NCBI GenBank assembly: GCA_963681505.1 | Contig: OY811973.1 | Span: 5,552,128-5,616,127, forward strand | Source: Eunapius fragilis | Lineage: Eukaryota > Porifera > Demospongiae > Spongillida > Spongillidae | Length of the DNA: 64,000 nucleotides | Direction of reading: 5' to 3' | Shown here: one piece after another, positions 46,101 to 54,471 of the stretch | Layout of the letters: every line of letters begins with the position of its first letter | How positions within the stretch are numbered: the stretch's first letter is position 1 | The notes under the pieces: generated by a model | Told to the model about the DNA's origin: nothing | The model's database searches: none | What the model saw: only the letters and a program-made list of their open reading frames with translations | Program-made: the position numbers and the translations under genes

Positions 46101-48038
46101 CAAACGGACTACTTACCGTCAGCCTCAAGTTGTTTTTCTTTTTGAAAACCCTGTTACTGATAATCATGTTCCTTTTGCCAAACAGCTTTTGGATTACGAA
46201 GAAGAAAGACAATCTGGGGGAGAAACTATCCCAAAAGGGGTAGTTGGTGGGGGTGGTGGTAACTCCACAATCCAGGAGGAGACCAAGAGGATTGTGCAGC
46301 TGTTGGGCTCTTTCTCAAGTGCACTTACTGGTGGGGTAGGAAAGGGAAGCCAGCACTGCTTAAGAGGGCCCCTGAGCAAGACATAATACAACTACCTACA
46401 GGAGGAACAGTTATGTGTATTCAGTGTCACAAGTCATACTAACGGAGCGTAGGAACTTAAACAGGATTGTCCAATATAAATTCACCTTACCTTTTATATA
46501 TATACTGGTATTTAGCACTTCTTTTGGTTCTGTTACAATTACATGTGCTAAATATAGGATTTTTGTCTCATTTTCCCAAAACCTTGTTCCCTTCCTTTTT
46601 ACACCACCTTTGCCTCCAATTTCTATATCCCACCAAATTTCTCGTTAAAGAATGTTTTTCTTTACTTGTTTCCTCTTTTTTTTTGGTGGAAGAATAATAC
46701 ATATATATCAGCTCATTCATTTGCCATTGAGAATAGGTCCCCCGCATATATATGTACATATGCATATTATCCACTCATGTTGGGGGTATCATGAGGCCCA
46801 CTCATTGTCGACCATTTTAGGCAAATGGATGGATGAGATCACGGCACCATAACACACACATGATATTGCTATCATCTTTGCATCAACACAACAACAGAAT
46901 TAATGAACTGGATGCCAGTGTTTATCAAGTCTAATAGCACAGTTACACAGCATATGTGGGCAATGACTGTTCTTTGACATGTGATGTATGTAACCTATCA
47001 TTCATTGTGTCATCTGGGCGCATTGTAGCAACTTGTTAATTTCACCAGACACACAGACATAACGCTCGTCGATTCAAGGTCTGCTCTGTAGCTGTCACGA
47101 ACAGACACCCGCTTTGTTTCAGGATCAGCCTTGTATTGAACGCGGGAGGACTACTCGTCGTCTTGATTTTGGAGGTATCTCTCTCATTGTTTTGCTCTCC
47201 TCTTTTGTTGACGCGAAGGCATTTTGAAGAAAACAACTTCGCTAGCCAAAAGTGGTGAACAAAACTGTGCTCAGATGAAATCCCACCTGTTAATAACGCT
47301 GCTAAAAGTATGAATGTCGCCATGGGAACGGTTAAATATAGCACTCCATATTACGTAATGATTACGTTTATCAAGTTCACATATCTGATACCTGAAGATG
47401 TCCATCCAGGAGATTCTAAAGCGATTGGTTTAACTTGCACTCTTTGCATAATGGTGTGCATAATGGACGCTGCACCAATATTGAATTGATATGTGATATG
47501 CATGAGGCAGAGCATATGACGTTGGAAGTTATGAATATTTTATATTCCCTGCATCCATCAGTAAGCTTTAAAAATAAAAAAAAGTTTTATTACTTAAATT
47601 TATTTATTTCTAATCAGGCTTGTCCAACGTCTAGTCTCTTCACAGGTTCTAGTAGTGAAGAATGCCATGCAATACTCAGGTTAGCTTGAATATTTCAAAA
47701 TAATACATGTAATATCTATGTTATTCATAGTTTTGTAAAAGAAGAAATGAGCTATTCTTTAAGCACTGATGATCCAGGTGTGATACGGTGCAGTATTGTA
47801 GATGAGTACATTTTAGCAACACGCATAGGATTGTCTGAAGAATTAATAATTGAATCTGTGAGTTGTTTGATACTGGATGTGACTGCATTAAAGAGCTTAT
47901 TTTTGGTTACTGCTTAATCTTGAAATGCTACAGGTTTTTTATGCTGCCAAGGCATCATTTCTACCTGATGATGAAAAGCAGGAACTAATAAGAGACCTAA
48001 CAGAAAAGATTACTTTATACAAGGCATCAGCACTGTGA
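27110..48038 (+). CDS. ADA: Adenosine deaminase, paralog 2 (intact, transposon-swollen introns)
   Basis: Second ADA gene. Exons: 27110-27139, 27242-27303, 27470-27586, 35198-35418, 35476-35663, 39524-39625, 47618-47679, 47731-47857, 47934-48038; 1014 nt, 337 aa. The exon boundaries and phases match paralog 1 one for one; exons 2, 4 and 6 are the same length. Active-site motifs are present: VELHLHADG (H14, H16), VHAGESG (H195, E198), RIGHGYH (H218), SLSTDDPG (D274, D275). No stop or frameshift in any exon, so it is probably functional despite introns of 7.6, 3.9 and 8.0 kb that carry foldback, hAT, DIRS, piggyBac and pogo-like remnants. Exon 5 is far more similar to paralog 1 than its other exons. 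The donor of intron 1 (GTTACG) is weak. Whether the large introns splice efficiently cannot be told from sequence. Confidence 0.93.
27210..27227. repeat. C18 run serving as polypyrimidine tract of ADA-2 intron 1
   Basis: Eighteen C followed by TTTGTTGTACGCAG at the exon 2 acceptor (exon starts at 27242). Confidence 0.9.
28147..28176. repeat. G30 homopolymer
   Basis: Thirty consecutive G, the longest single-base run in the window. Confidence 0.95.
28861..28941. repeat. Tandem repeat, 20-bp unit, four copies
   Basis: Unit ACAGGGCATGCTTATTAAAG repeats about four times with one or two substitutions per unit. Confidence 0.9.
29357..30514. mobile_element. Foldback element FB-2 (perfect 4-bp TSD TACA)
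   Basis: A 1158-bp element with long inverted arms. Ends GGGTCAATCCATTATATGTC and its reverse complement; TACA on both sides (29353-29356, 30515-30518). Inner blocks CACATCTTCAGATCTTGATG and GCATCAAATTGAAGCTCC occur in both arms and resemble FB-1 and FB-3. The centre (about 29710-30150) is unpaired. No transposase. Confidence 0.93.
30727..32108 (-). pseudogene. DIRS-like retrotransposon remnant (RNase H region)
   Basis: Minus-strand pieces in order: 32108-31902 with QPLWHTPSAVKVVFSDVSD, resembling the start of RNase H in DIRS/Ngaro-type tyrosine-recombinase retroelements; about 31730-31400 with DYDHWQFNPELFYYLNEAWG then PYSIDKFADNYSTQLTRF and PGTEAVDTFT; 31440-31390 with SAPFWPLLCP in another frame. 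The minus-strand ORF at 30963-30727 follows and may belong to the next domain. Stops and frameshifts break it. RT and recombinase cores were not found. Clade assignment is by memory of motif order. Confidence 0.65.
32109..33408. other. ADA-2 intron 3, no feature recognised
   Basis: A minus-strand open frame of 125 codons at 32576-32953 shows no family resemblance and biased composition; I treat it as chance. Confidence 0.5.
33409..34387. mobile_element. Foldback element FB-3
   Basis: A 979-bp element with inverted arms; ends GGATCATTGTATATCTTG and GGTATACAATGACCC. Flanks TCAA (33405-33408) and TAAA (34388-34391) are a one-mismatch 4-bp duplication. The inner block CACCAAATTGAAGGGCCTGA and its partner CAGGCCCTTCAATTTGATGC correspond to the ATCAAATTGAAGCTC block of FB-1 and FB-2. 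It lies directly beside a hAT transposase remnant. Confidence 0.88.
34400..35120 (-). pseudogene. hAT transposase remnant (ZMYM1-like)
   Basis: Minus-strand reading gives, from high to low coordinate, LKQSGFLCLCIGVNKTSEQ then HYMVEFTSQLNKG, GQCYDGASNMTNQG, CPTRWTVHAEALTSINALQT across a frame change, and RIGGVIAQMESL followed by FGVELGRIRFNMVDTLSRSL. This is the order of the hAT DDE-region blocks in ZMYM1/'52 kDa repressor'-type transposases. Several stops make it inactive. It ends just before ADA-2 exon 4. Confidence 0.75.
35897..36148. mobile_element. Hairpin MITE, about 250 bp
   Basis: Left arm AAACATTCTCTATGAGAAAG to AAAATGTAAT and right arm ATTACATTTTCCC to TAGAGAATGTTT are reverse complements with about 100-bp arms, including TTTGAAGGCAATTGGTG. 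Possible TTAC duplication flanks it. A diverged half copy is at 46540-46675. Confidence 0.8.
36149..39523. other. Rest of ADA-2 intron 5; dispersed repeat fragments
   Basis: No gene recognised. Segments around 36560-36730 and 38760-38900 are diverged copies of one repeat (AAGAAG.., GGGACTGGGT, TTTTTGTTCTCTA) that recurs near 52240-52380 and, more distantly, inside the palindrome arms. The block 36285-36330 (GAAGGCATTTTGA) resembles 47215-47240 and the palindrome foldback. Confidence 0.55.
39727..41640 (-). mobile_element. piggyBac-like element, internally deleted, TTAA TSD
   Basis: Outer bases TGTACGAACG and CGTTCGTACG form a short terminal inverted repeat, flanked by TTAA at 39723-39726 and 41641-41644, the piggyBac target signature. 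Both subterminal regions are packed with GGGAAC/GTTCCC motifs in direct and inverted orientation (39740-39782, 41451-41488, 41603-41620), likely transposase-binding sites. It encodes the disrupted transposase at 40159-41378. Inserted in ADA-2 intron 6, 98 bp after exon 6. Confidence 0.93.
40159..41378 (-). pseudogene. piggyBac transposase, centre missing and frameshifted
   Basis: From ATG at 41378 the ORF begins MAPGLKVGDQVKAKAVNVLG, has an acidic stretch, then reaches SPLEYFCAMFPMVEATFWIE and TNTRLAEMKRKP, the N-terminal part of the piggyBac transposase domain. It then jumps with a frame change near 40760 to ATFFGITVIDAMLAYNYE, normally near the domain's end, and to a Cys-rich tail (RRKCLCSLGETTQC). 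The catalytic Asp-containing centre is missing, so the protein cannot transpose. The frame change at the join suggests an internal deletion. Confidence 0.85.
41645..42829. other. ADA-2 intron 6, GC-richer unrecognised stretch
   Basis: 42000-42750 is richer in G/C than its surroundings and has several open frames on both strands, suggesting a decayed coding transposon, but I recognise no domain. Confidence 0.45.
42830..44588 (+). pseudogene. Decayed pogo/Tigger-like (DDE_1) transposase
   Basis: Pieces in order: 42940-43100 KKRGQPLLNVLSDNLDKMLQ and VVTASIVMAAAQGI, then EYGGHI (N-terminal region of DDE_1-type transposases); 43690-43790 SGDFLPLQLIYKGKTNRCHP and FQFPADxDISHAQ (DDE region); 44040-44140 pieces ending in GENTSALLIIN; 44270-44588 WYLGEITKQIQGKDVESVEL and KWLNIYISDNPQFIVNGFIQ then AGISELLDG (C-terminal block). 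Many stops, for example TAG at 44403. The DDE segment is present twice (about 43619-43793 and 43864-44020), a partial internal duplication. Confidence 0.78.
44663..45019 (-). CDS. HIRAN-domain-like protein, 118 aa
   Basis: From ATG at 45019 (MYGAGEYEIEACVHGYHVYQ) the ORF shows the HIRAN pattern: a first strand, GEQLTFTRKTGNPTDCYAVA, VIKDSAIIGHLPKNI, then a basic tail (RSTTRRTG, KLKQYMKLTKL). HIRAN domains bind DNA ends or damaged DNA in HLTF-type helicases; stand-alone versions occur in invertebrate transposon-rich loci. It is antisense inside ADA-2 intron 6 and directly beyond the dead pogo-like element, so it may be cargo or a passenger ORF of a transposon. The frame is open, unlike its neighbours. 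An upstream exon is possible since the frame stays open to 45094. Confidence 0.6.
   Translation of the reverse strand: MYGAGEYEIEACVHGYHVYQAIWLAAIGEQLTFTRKTGNPTDCYAVAVIKDSAIIGHLPKNIPKICSLFLQRGGSIQCTVSGPRIFNRSTTRRTGNNLYTALHKEITKLKQYMKLTKL
45095..46539. other. ADA-2 intron 6, no gene recognised
   Basis: AT-rich. Open frames at 46189-46391 overlap on both strands, are Gly/Pro-rich by composition, and are not convincing. Confidence 0.5.
46540..46675. repeat. Diverged half copy of the hairpin MITE at 35897
   Basis: Shares the ordered blocks ATTTTCCC, CTTGTT, CCTTxCTTTTTACACCACC, TTTCTCGTT and AAGAATGTTTTT with the right arm at 36047-36150, continuing as TTACTTGTTTCCT on both. No matching left arm was found here. 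Confidence 0.7.
46676..47617. other. End of ADA-2 intron 6; repeat-family fragment
   Basis: 47205-47300 (GACGCGAAGGCATTTTGAAG then CTTCGCTAGCCAAAAGTGGT) is a diverged copy of the arm sequence of the foldback nested in the terminal palindrome (54545-54600). Otherwise non-coding. Confidence 0.55.
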
Positions 48039-48567
48039 AGGATCCATCGTGATCCTAGATCTATTTACTAAGTGTACACATTATAACTATTAATTTTATG
48101 CAAAGTCACAGTATGCATATATAATGATAATAATATTATTACGGTGCTAGAGATGTGGACCAAATTTATAACTTTTTATACGGGACTCGAGGTAGTGATA
48201 AGGGACAGCGCATATTTTTTCAAGTTTCAAATTACTTCATATTCTAACACACCCATGTCCTTTACAAATTCTTTCTTACGCACTAGAAATTTTTCTGACC
48301 GTCATGGTGTGAATTTCCTACCCACTCTTGTGGTGCAGAGGAGCAATCTCAGGCACTACTTGTTATGTCAAACTTAAAATCACCCAAAGACTGGACTGTA
48401 GCTCGACTAATGTCGTCAACGTAATCCAGTGCACCTATTGCCAACTTCAATACTTTTAATTACGCATACATTTTTAATTGCACTTGTCAACTTTGATGTT
48501 CCTTCCTGGAAAATTTTATAAAATGCACTAGGTCCTTTTTCGCTGCCTCGACCCCATATATATATAT

Positions 48568-48816
48568 GGGACTGTGTTCAGCTAAATCACCCTTATGGTA
48601 CTTTTTCAAAATTTCCAGAACAAGCAAAAGAAAAGTAACGCTCACATTGAAATGTATGGCTAATTATAAATTCAGTGCCTAATAACTTTGTGATGGATAG
48701 TCCGATTTAGGATGCGTAAGGACCATTTGACAGAAGCTCATGGGTGTTCAAGGAAAATCAAAAAATTTGAAAACTTGAAAAACTAGCCAGAAGGGTGATT
48801 CTGCTGGACACTGTCC
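48568..48816. mobile_element. Small inverted-repeat MITE inserted in a (TA)n tract
   Basis: Begins GGGACTGTGTTCAGCTAAAT with CACCCTT and ends AAGGGTGATTCTGCTGGACA with CTGTCCC, about 30-bp imperfect TIRs. TATATATATA lies on both outer sides, consistent with TA target use of Tc1/mariner-type MITEs or with TA-microsatellite targeting. Confidence 0.75.
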
Positions 48817-49032
48817 CATATATATATATATATGTGGGACAGTATCAGTGTTGTCTGAGAAAATCTCACATCGCTATATTCATACAAAAGTTATAAAAAT
48901 GATTCACGTTTGAATCGCTATAACTTCCGTACATGCCCTGAGATTCTTCAATGAAGAGGTAAGGCATTGATTTTCTTCCTGCATAACGGTGGGCGTACCT
49001 GATACACACTGGCAACAGGCACAACTTTAAAG

Positions 49033-49248
49033 TTGCTGCCCTCCTCTGGTCACCATAGGCCCATGCTGCTAGTGTTGCTGCCCTCCCCTGGTCACCATAG
49101 GCCCATGCTGCTAGTGTTGCTGCCCTCCCCTGGTCACTATAGGCCCATTCTGCTAGTGTTGCTGCCCTCCCCTGGTCACCATAGGCCCATGCTGCTAGTG
49201 TTGCTGCCCTCCCCTGGTCACCATAGGCCCATGCTGCTAGTGTTGCTG
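49033..49248. repeat. 42-bp minisatellite, about five copies
   Basis: Unit TTGCTGCCCTCCCCTGGTCA continuing to GCTGCTAGTG. 42 is divisible by three and neither strand has a stop, so it reads as a 14-residue repeat (LAAWAYGDQGRAAT on the minus strand). No flanking gene supports a real protein. Confidence 0.93.
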
Positions 49249-49749
49249 GATCCTGTGGTAAGTGTGCATCATGCAATGCAATTTTTATTATATAATCCTT
49301 TTACCAGGGTCATAGAGACCACTTTCATTTTTATGGTTTCAAAACTCCTATTGTGGGGCATTTAACCCAGAAACAAACTCCTCTGAATTTCAAAAGGAGA
49401 CTATGATCATCTACCTGAAAGCAAAGGCTGCAGGCAAGTCAGTAATGTCTTAATGCTGCATAGCAATTATCACATTCCAATTGATGATTTAGCATCAACC
49501 AGGAGCAACCAGTTGTCTATGCACATGTCTTTAACTCTATCATAAGAAAAACATGTATCATCCTATTAACCCATCACTGCTGGAAGAAAACTGCTGCCCA
49601 CTGTGACGTTCAGCTTCTTCGAGCACACTCGCTCTGATGTACTAGCATTTACTCATGCTAACTGGATTAAACAACTTATGATCAGTTATAGACTTTCCTG
49701 ATTGTAGTATTTGAGGTTGTAATATGCGGAATCTACTGGCAATGGTTCC

Positions 49750-50310
49750 TGCTAACAATAATGCTGCACAGTATTTGGGCTGTCTGTCTACCTGTCATGG
49801 CTCTTGATTGCCAGCCCTTTTGGACTGCCATGGCTACTCCAAGCTGCTTCAGACAGGTGTGCACAAATTCCTGCGGCATTCAGAGACTAATTGTTGGGAG
49901 AACATTATTTAGCAAACTGTCCTTCCAACGTGACTCTAACCGTCTAACGTATTGTATGAATGTATTGTGAAGTGCAGCGAGTTAGGTTGGTTATGTATCC
50001 CTCTTGTGGTTGAGTCATATGGTGCATGGGGGAAAGAGGCTATGGAGTCATTTTCGAGTCTAGCCTCTCACCTAGCCATAACATCATCAAGGCCCAAATC
50101 TGCCGTTCTATCAGAGCTGTATGGCCGGCTCAATCCGAACCTAGTAAGGGTAATGTGAGGGCTATAATGTCCAGATATTACCCTCAAGATTATTTCTGAA
50201 GTGTTGTTTAGTTTTGGTCATGTTTTCCGTGTGTTTTGTATGTCCTATAATTGTATCTTGTATCAGTGAATATATATAATAATGCTATTAAAATATAAAA
50301 AATAATAATA
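49750..50310 (+). pseudogene. Reverse-transcriptase element 3' end
   Basis: The ORF at about 49952-50158 reads CSELGWLCIPLVVESYGAWG then EAMESFSSLASHLAI and VLSELYGRLNPNLVRV, the C-terminal block of the same type of retrotransposon polymerase as at 2.2-4.9 kb. About 150 bp of 3' UTR follow, ending in AAAATATAAAAAATAATAAT, a LINE-like A-rich tail. Confidence 0.65.
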
Positions 50311-51774
50311 CGGGGGAAAATGGTTTATGATACATGGAAGATAGATGATTTGGATGAACATTTATGGTACAGTTGTAGCTACATTCTGGGTCGTTAACAT
50401 AGTATGTACCAAGGTGTGTCAATTTACCTGTAACAAATCTGACTACATATACGGTACATACGTCTTACTGGTATGTACCAGAAATTAGAAGTTGGCTGTT
50501 CGTTATATTTGAAATTAGAAGTTGGCTGTTCGTTATTTTTGTTCTGTTTTGTAATTATTTCTGTCGTATATAATACAAGTACGGCGTTTTCGCTTCTTGC
50601 AAACTTCTGGTTCTGTTCCCCTTCTTGGCTTCTTCAGCAGAGCGAGCAAATTCGTAAGACTTGGATTCAGCTGCCATCAGCCTGACTAGTACGCGCAGGC
50701 GCCTAGAATCGAGCGTGTTGGCTCGGTCAAACTGCTTCATTTATGCGTGCATAACGCTACAGAGCATGAAAGTGCACGGTGTCCAGGGCTAGCTTAATCT
50801 GAAACGCAACCCTTCCTTGCTGACTTCTGCACACGCACAGATTTCAAACATGCACCCCCTTGTAGCTACATTTATTAGTATTTACCGACATGTAGTACTC
50901 TCATTGGCCTACTAAAACCTCTTTATTTTCATTGGTTATAGTTGGTTCTACAAAATAATATCCATACAAAATAAAATCCATAAGTCACACGGACACGCAA
51001 CACACACACATGCACACACTCACATTCATACACAACCTCAGATCAGAGCAATTGGAGTCATTTAATTCTGTCAGAATGCTCCCACATGCTTCGTTTGCAA
51101 TTTCCTGCTGAGTGGACGGTTTGAGAAGCTATGCACCACTATTCAAAATATTTATTGCAGTACGCACATATTGATGGATCAAAAGGCAAGATGCAAGACT
51201 CGCTACTTTGACATGAAATTGCATTCAAAAAGACTTCGACAAGCCAGATTAATACAGTTCGATTATTTTGCCAAAACGTGTAGTTTGGAAACGATTTTCC
51301 TACTAGTCATTAAAATTTGGCATTCGAAGTAAGTTATGATACAATGCCCCCGAGACCTATCAGGCCTCAGATACATCTAGCGTAGTGAATGAATATTGCA
51401 CGTGTACTATGATGGGCAATATGTTTCTTGAATTAGTCATGAAACGAATATATGATTGGCAAGAAGAAAATATATGGTCCCGGAAATATAACGTTTGATA
51501 GAGGTCATCATTAAAAAAGGGCAATGTCAAACATTTAAGCTTTATTCATATATTTGAAGATGGACGTCCTTCCAGGAGATTCTGAAGTCAAGTGATTGGT
51601 ATAATTAGCGCTCTTTAATATCATTCATTCTTTAATATCATTCCTACCCGGAGTTACCGTACTGCCAAGACATAATGGCGGAGAGAACTATTTGGCCGAG
51701 CCAAAACTACTAAATGGCGATTTGCAATTGGCGGAAGGCTCAGAATCATTAAATTTATAATTGGCGGAAATGAT
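50311..51774. other. Intergenic, no confident gene
   Basis: A 61-codon minus-strand ORF at 50555-50740 (MKQFDRANTLDSRRLRVLVR start) could be a first exon but matches nothing I know. Contains a direct duplication GAAATTAGAAGTTGGCTGTT at 50480-50535. Confidence 0.4.
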
Positions 51775-51981
51775 ATGATTAATGTTGGCGTAGCTGTTGA
51801 TCATAATTCGAAAGCGGACTCACTGGGGGATTCGGGGGAGGATCCTCAGCAGAGAGAGTACGGGGGTAGGATACAGCTCAGTGCCTTCCATGAATTGAAC
51901 AGTATCAGTTGTATAGCGGGGAGAAAGGAATTATTTCGTATGGCTGACCCCGCTACCGGGTATATAGTAGTACCAGTATGA
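51775..51981 (+). CDS. Possible exon of a C1orf53-like (DUF5522) small protein
   Basis: From ATG at 51775 the ORF reads MINVGVAVDHNSKADSLGDS, then LSAFHELNSISCIAGRKELF and RMADPATGYIVVP. The last part resembles the ...DPxTGYxVxT block of C1orf53 proteins, which normally continues into a CCGxxCRHCPY motif. That downstream motif is not visible here; possible donors are ATA|GTAGTA or GTA|GTACCA near 51965. So this is at best a partial gene or an exon remnant. Resemblance is short and from memory. Confidence 0.35.
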   Translation: MINVGVAVDHNSKADSLGDSGEDPQQREYGGRIQLSAFHELNSISCIAGRKELFRMADPATGYIVVPV

Positions 51982-52872
51982 ACACTACAGGCGCCGTATG
52001 TCTGTGCATTGTATAAAAAGCACATGTACATGTACGGTAATCATTTAGCATGGCAAGATTAAGAGCCATAGGACTAGGGCCCTATATTTACACAAATGTC
52101 CCTCCCCCCGCCCCCTTCCGCGACGCCGTGAATAACACATGTTGGCGGAAAAATTTATATATTAAGTTGATGGCGGAGCCTTCCGCCAAATAGTCGCCGC
52201 CAGAACATCTTGTCAGTACGGTATACTCACCCGAGTATAAGATGACGACGAAGAAGAATTGGCCTGGGGACGAAGTAAAACACGAACTTTTTTGTTCTCT
52301 TAAAGTAAACAGTAACAGTTAAAACATTAAAATGACCATCTTTTCCTTCTGGTTCGATAGCAACAAAGAGCTACACTATCCGTTTCTTGGTACGTGAGTG
52401 TATCGCGGGTCATGATATTCACGACCCGGGTCAATTCTTATATAGGATCTACAATTTGATATCGGTATCTTGTGTCACCATATGTGTCGTATATATTGTA
52501 TTGTCGAATATGTGTTTATTGATTTGATGGCTGGTGACCTTTCACGGGCAATCCTCTACTGTGGACTGCTCTCTATTATTTATTTTAGGCTCTTAAGAGG
52601 CCTCGCGTGAAAATCGCTAATGTAAGGTAGAAAGCAACATCGGATTTGAGCTAGTCATTACTATGTACACGGCAATATTTCATAATCATACCTATGGATA
52701 TTAAATTATTTGTTCGTTGTATTTTATTGTTTTTCTGCAAGGCAAAGCATTAATGACTTTGAAATAATTAACCGGTTTCATGCATACCCCTACTTCCCAA
52801 ATGGCAAGATTCTTTTTGTTTTGAAAGAATCTCCATTATCTATGATAAGGCAAATTATTAATGTAAAAAACC
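51982..52872. other. Intergenic, dispersed repeat copy at 52240-52440
   Basis: Carries TTGTTCTCTTAAAGTAAACA and a CACGACCCGGGTCAATT segment also seen near 32490, 54765 and 55545. No gene recognised. Confidence 0.5.
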
Positions 52873-53570
52873 CTTTAATGTCTATTGTCCTGAGCGTCCA
52901 CCCGGGGGTACAATTGGACACCCGGGTGGACAGCAAAAAAAGTTTTTGCCGTTCGGTCATGAAAGGGACCTAGTGGCATTTAACGGTACCGGCTTATAGA
53001 ACAAGTCCTTTTAGGATCGGGCCGAGATAAGTAAGGCTTAAATCCTTTCGATACCCGTAAAACGAGCCGTGCTAGCGGACCTATCCATTACGTTCCGTGC
53101 GGTATGTACATATCGTATACTAGCTACTGTACGTAAGGCACGTTATTTTTGCCCACGTTCATACAGATAGTAAAATAGCCATTTTAGTGTTTGTCAACAA
53201 AAGGTGATAGAGAGCTTTCAGCTGTCTGTTTAGGCCTATGTTTAAAAGGTCATTTAAACATAGCCTAATAGCAAACAGAAGGCTCTTTTGTTGACAAACA
53301 CAGAGAAACAGCTATTTTACAATCTGTATGAACGTTGGCAAAAAAAACTTACCTTACGTAGCTCTGTACGTACCGCACGGAGCGTAATGGATAGGTCCGC
53401 TAGCACGGCTCGTTTTACGGGTATCGAAAGGATTGAAGCCTTAGATCCTAAAAAGACTTGTTCTATAAGCCGGTACCGTTAAATGACCGAACGGCAAAAA
53501 CTTTTTTTGCTGTCCACCCGGGTGTCCAATTGTACCCCCGGGTGGACACTCAGGACAATAGACATTAAAG
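52873..53570. mobile_element. Foldback element of 698 bp with a hairpin at its tips
   Basis: Two arms of about 340 bp are near-perfect reverse complements, from CTTTAATGTCTATTGTCCTG to its complement at 53551-53570; loop near 53230-53250. Each tip contains its own palindrome, GTCCACCCGGG...CCCGGGTGGAC around GTACAATTGGAC. No coding capacity and no clear target duplication. Confidence 0.88.
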
Positions 53571-54471
53571 TTCCAACTAGAAAATGATAAGTTATTGGTT
53601 TTTCATTGTATAACAGTCGTTATGCATGACAAATTACTCATTACAGTATAAACCATGCAAGGATATGATTGGTAGTGAGTATAGTTTAATGTTGTTGTTG
53701 ATAAAGTTATAAACTTACCACATTATAAGTTGCCGTTGTATCCTCTTTGCATGGATTACTGTAGCATTTGCACACATCATATGCCGGTAAGTCTACCATA
53801 CAGATCAGATCGGGAGGGAGCAATGAGTACATCCTCAGCTGAACGCATGCAATATCTTAATGCGTTCTAACAACAGCTCTTATACAAGCATTTGATACAG
53901 AACCGAACTATGTTGTAATTAACGCAAAATGAGTCAGGCACAGATTTTTAATCGTGCATTTTATTGTCAGCATACTTAATCTCAAATGAATGGTGGTTTA
54001 GCATTCAATTTGGTGTTACATATATAGTATATCATAACCAATTGAAATATTGATTATAGCATCTATATATATATATATATATATCCATTCGTTGGATTGC
54101 AATATGAAATGTATTACGCATATTAAGATTTAGTGATGACATTTAATCCAAACTGTTTTAATATAGTTCAAGTAGTTGAACTATATTTCATTAGAACGGA
54201 TGTTATACATGTCCGGCTTTTGAGTATTTTGTTTGTAGATGAATTTGCATACCACGTGTCTGTGCAGAAGGAAATACGCCAGGAATATCGAAAACTGGCT
54301 TCGCATGATAACACAGTGGGGGATAGGATCATAACCACAATAGAATACCAGTATATCAGGCAATGTCAGTAAACTTTCAATTCCCGCAACAAGGATAATT
54401 TTATAATGTGTATTTCATTGCTTATTCAAGTTCATTATATACCCACACATACCCTCAACATGTAAAGACTA

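Noticed and set aside
46189..46391. Overlapping ORFs on both strands with Gly or Pro runs
   Set aside because: Composition-driven; no splice context and no recognisable motif.
54133..54372. 79-aa ORF repeated in both palindrome arms as a conserved gene
   Set aside because: Its 'conservation' only reflects arm identity; no motif recognised.
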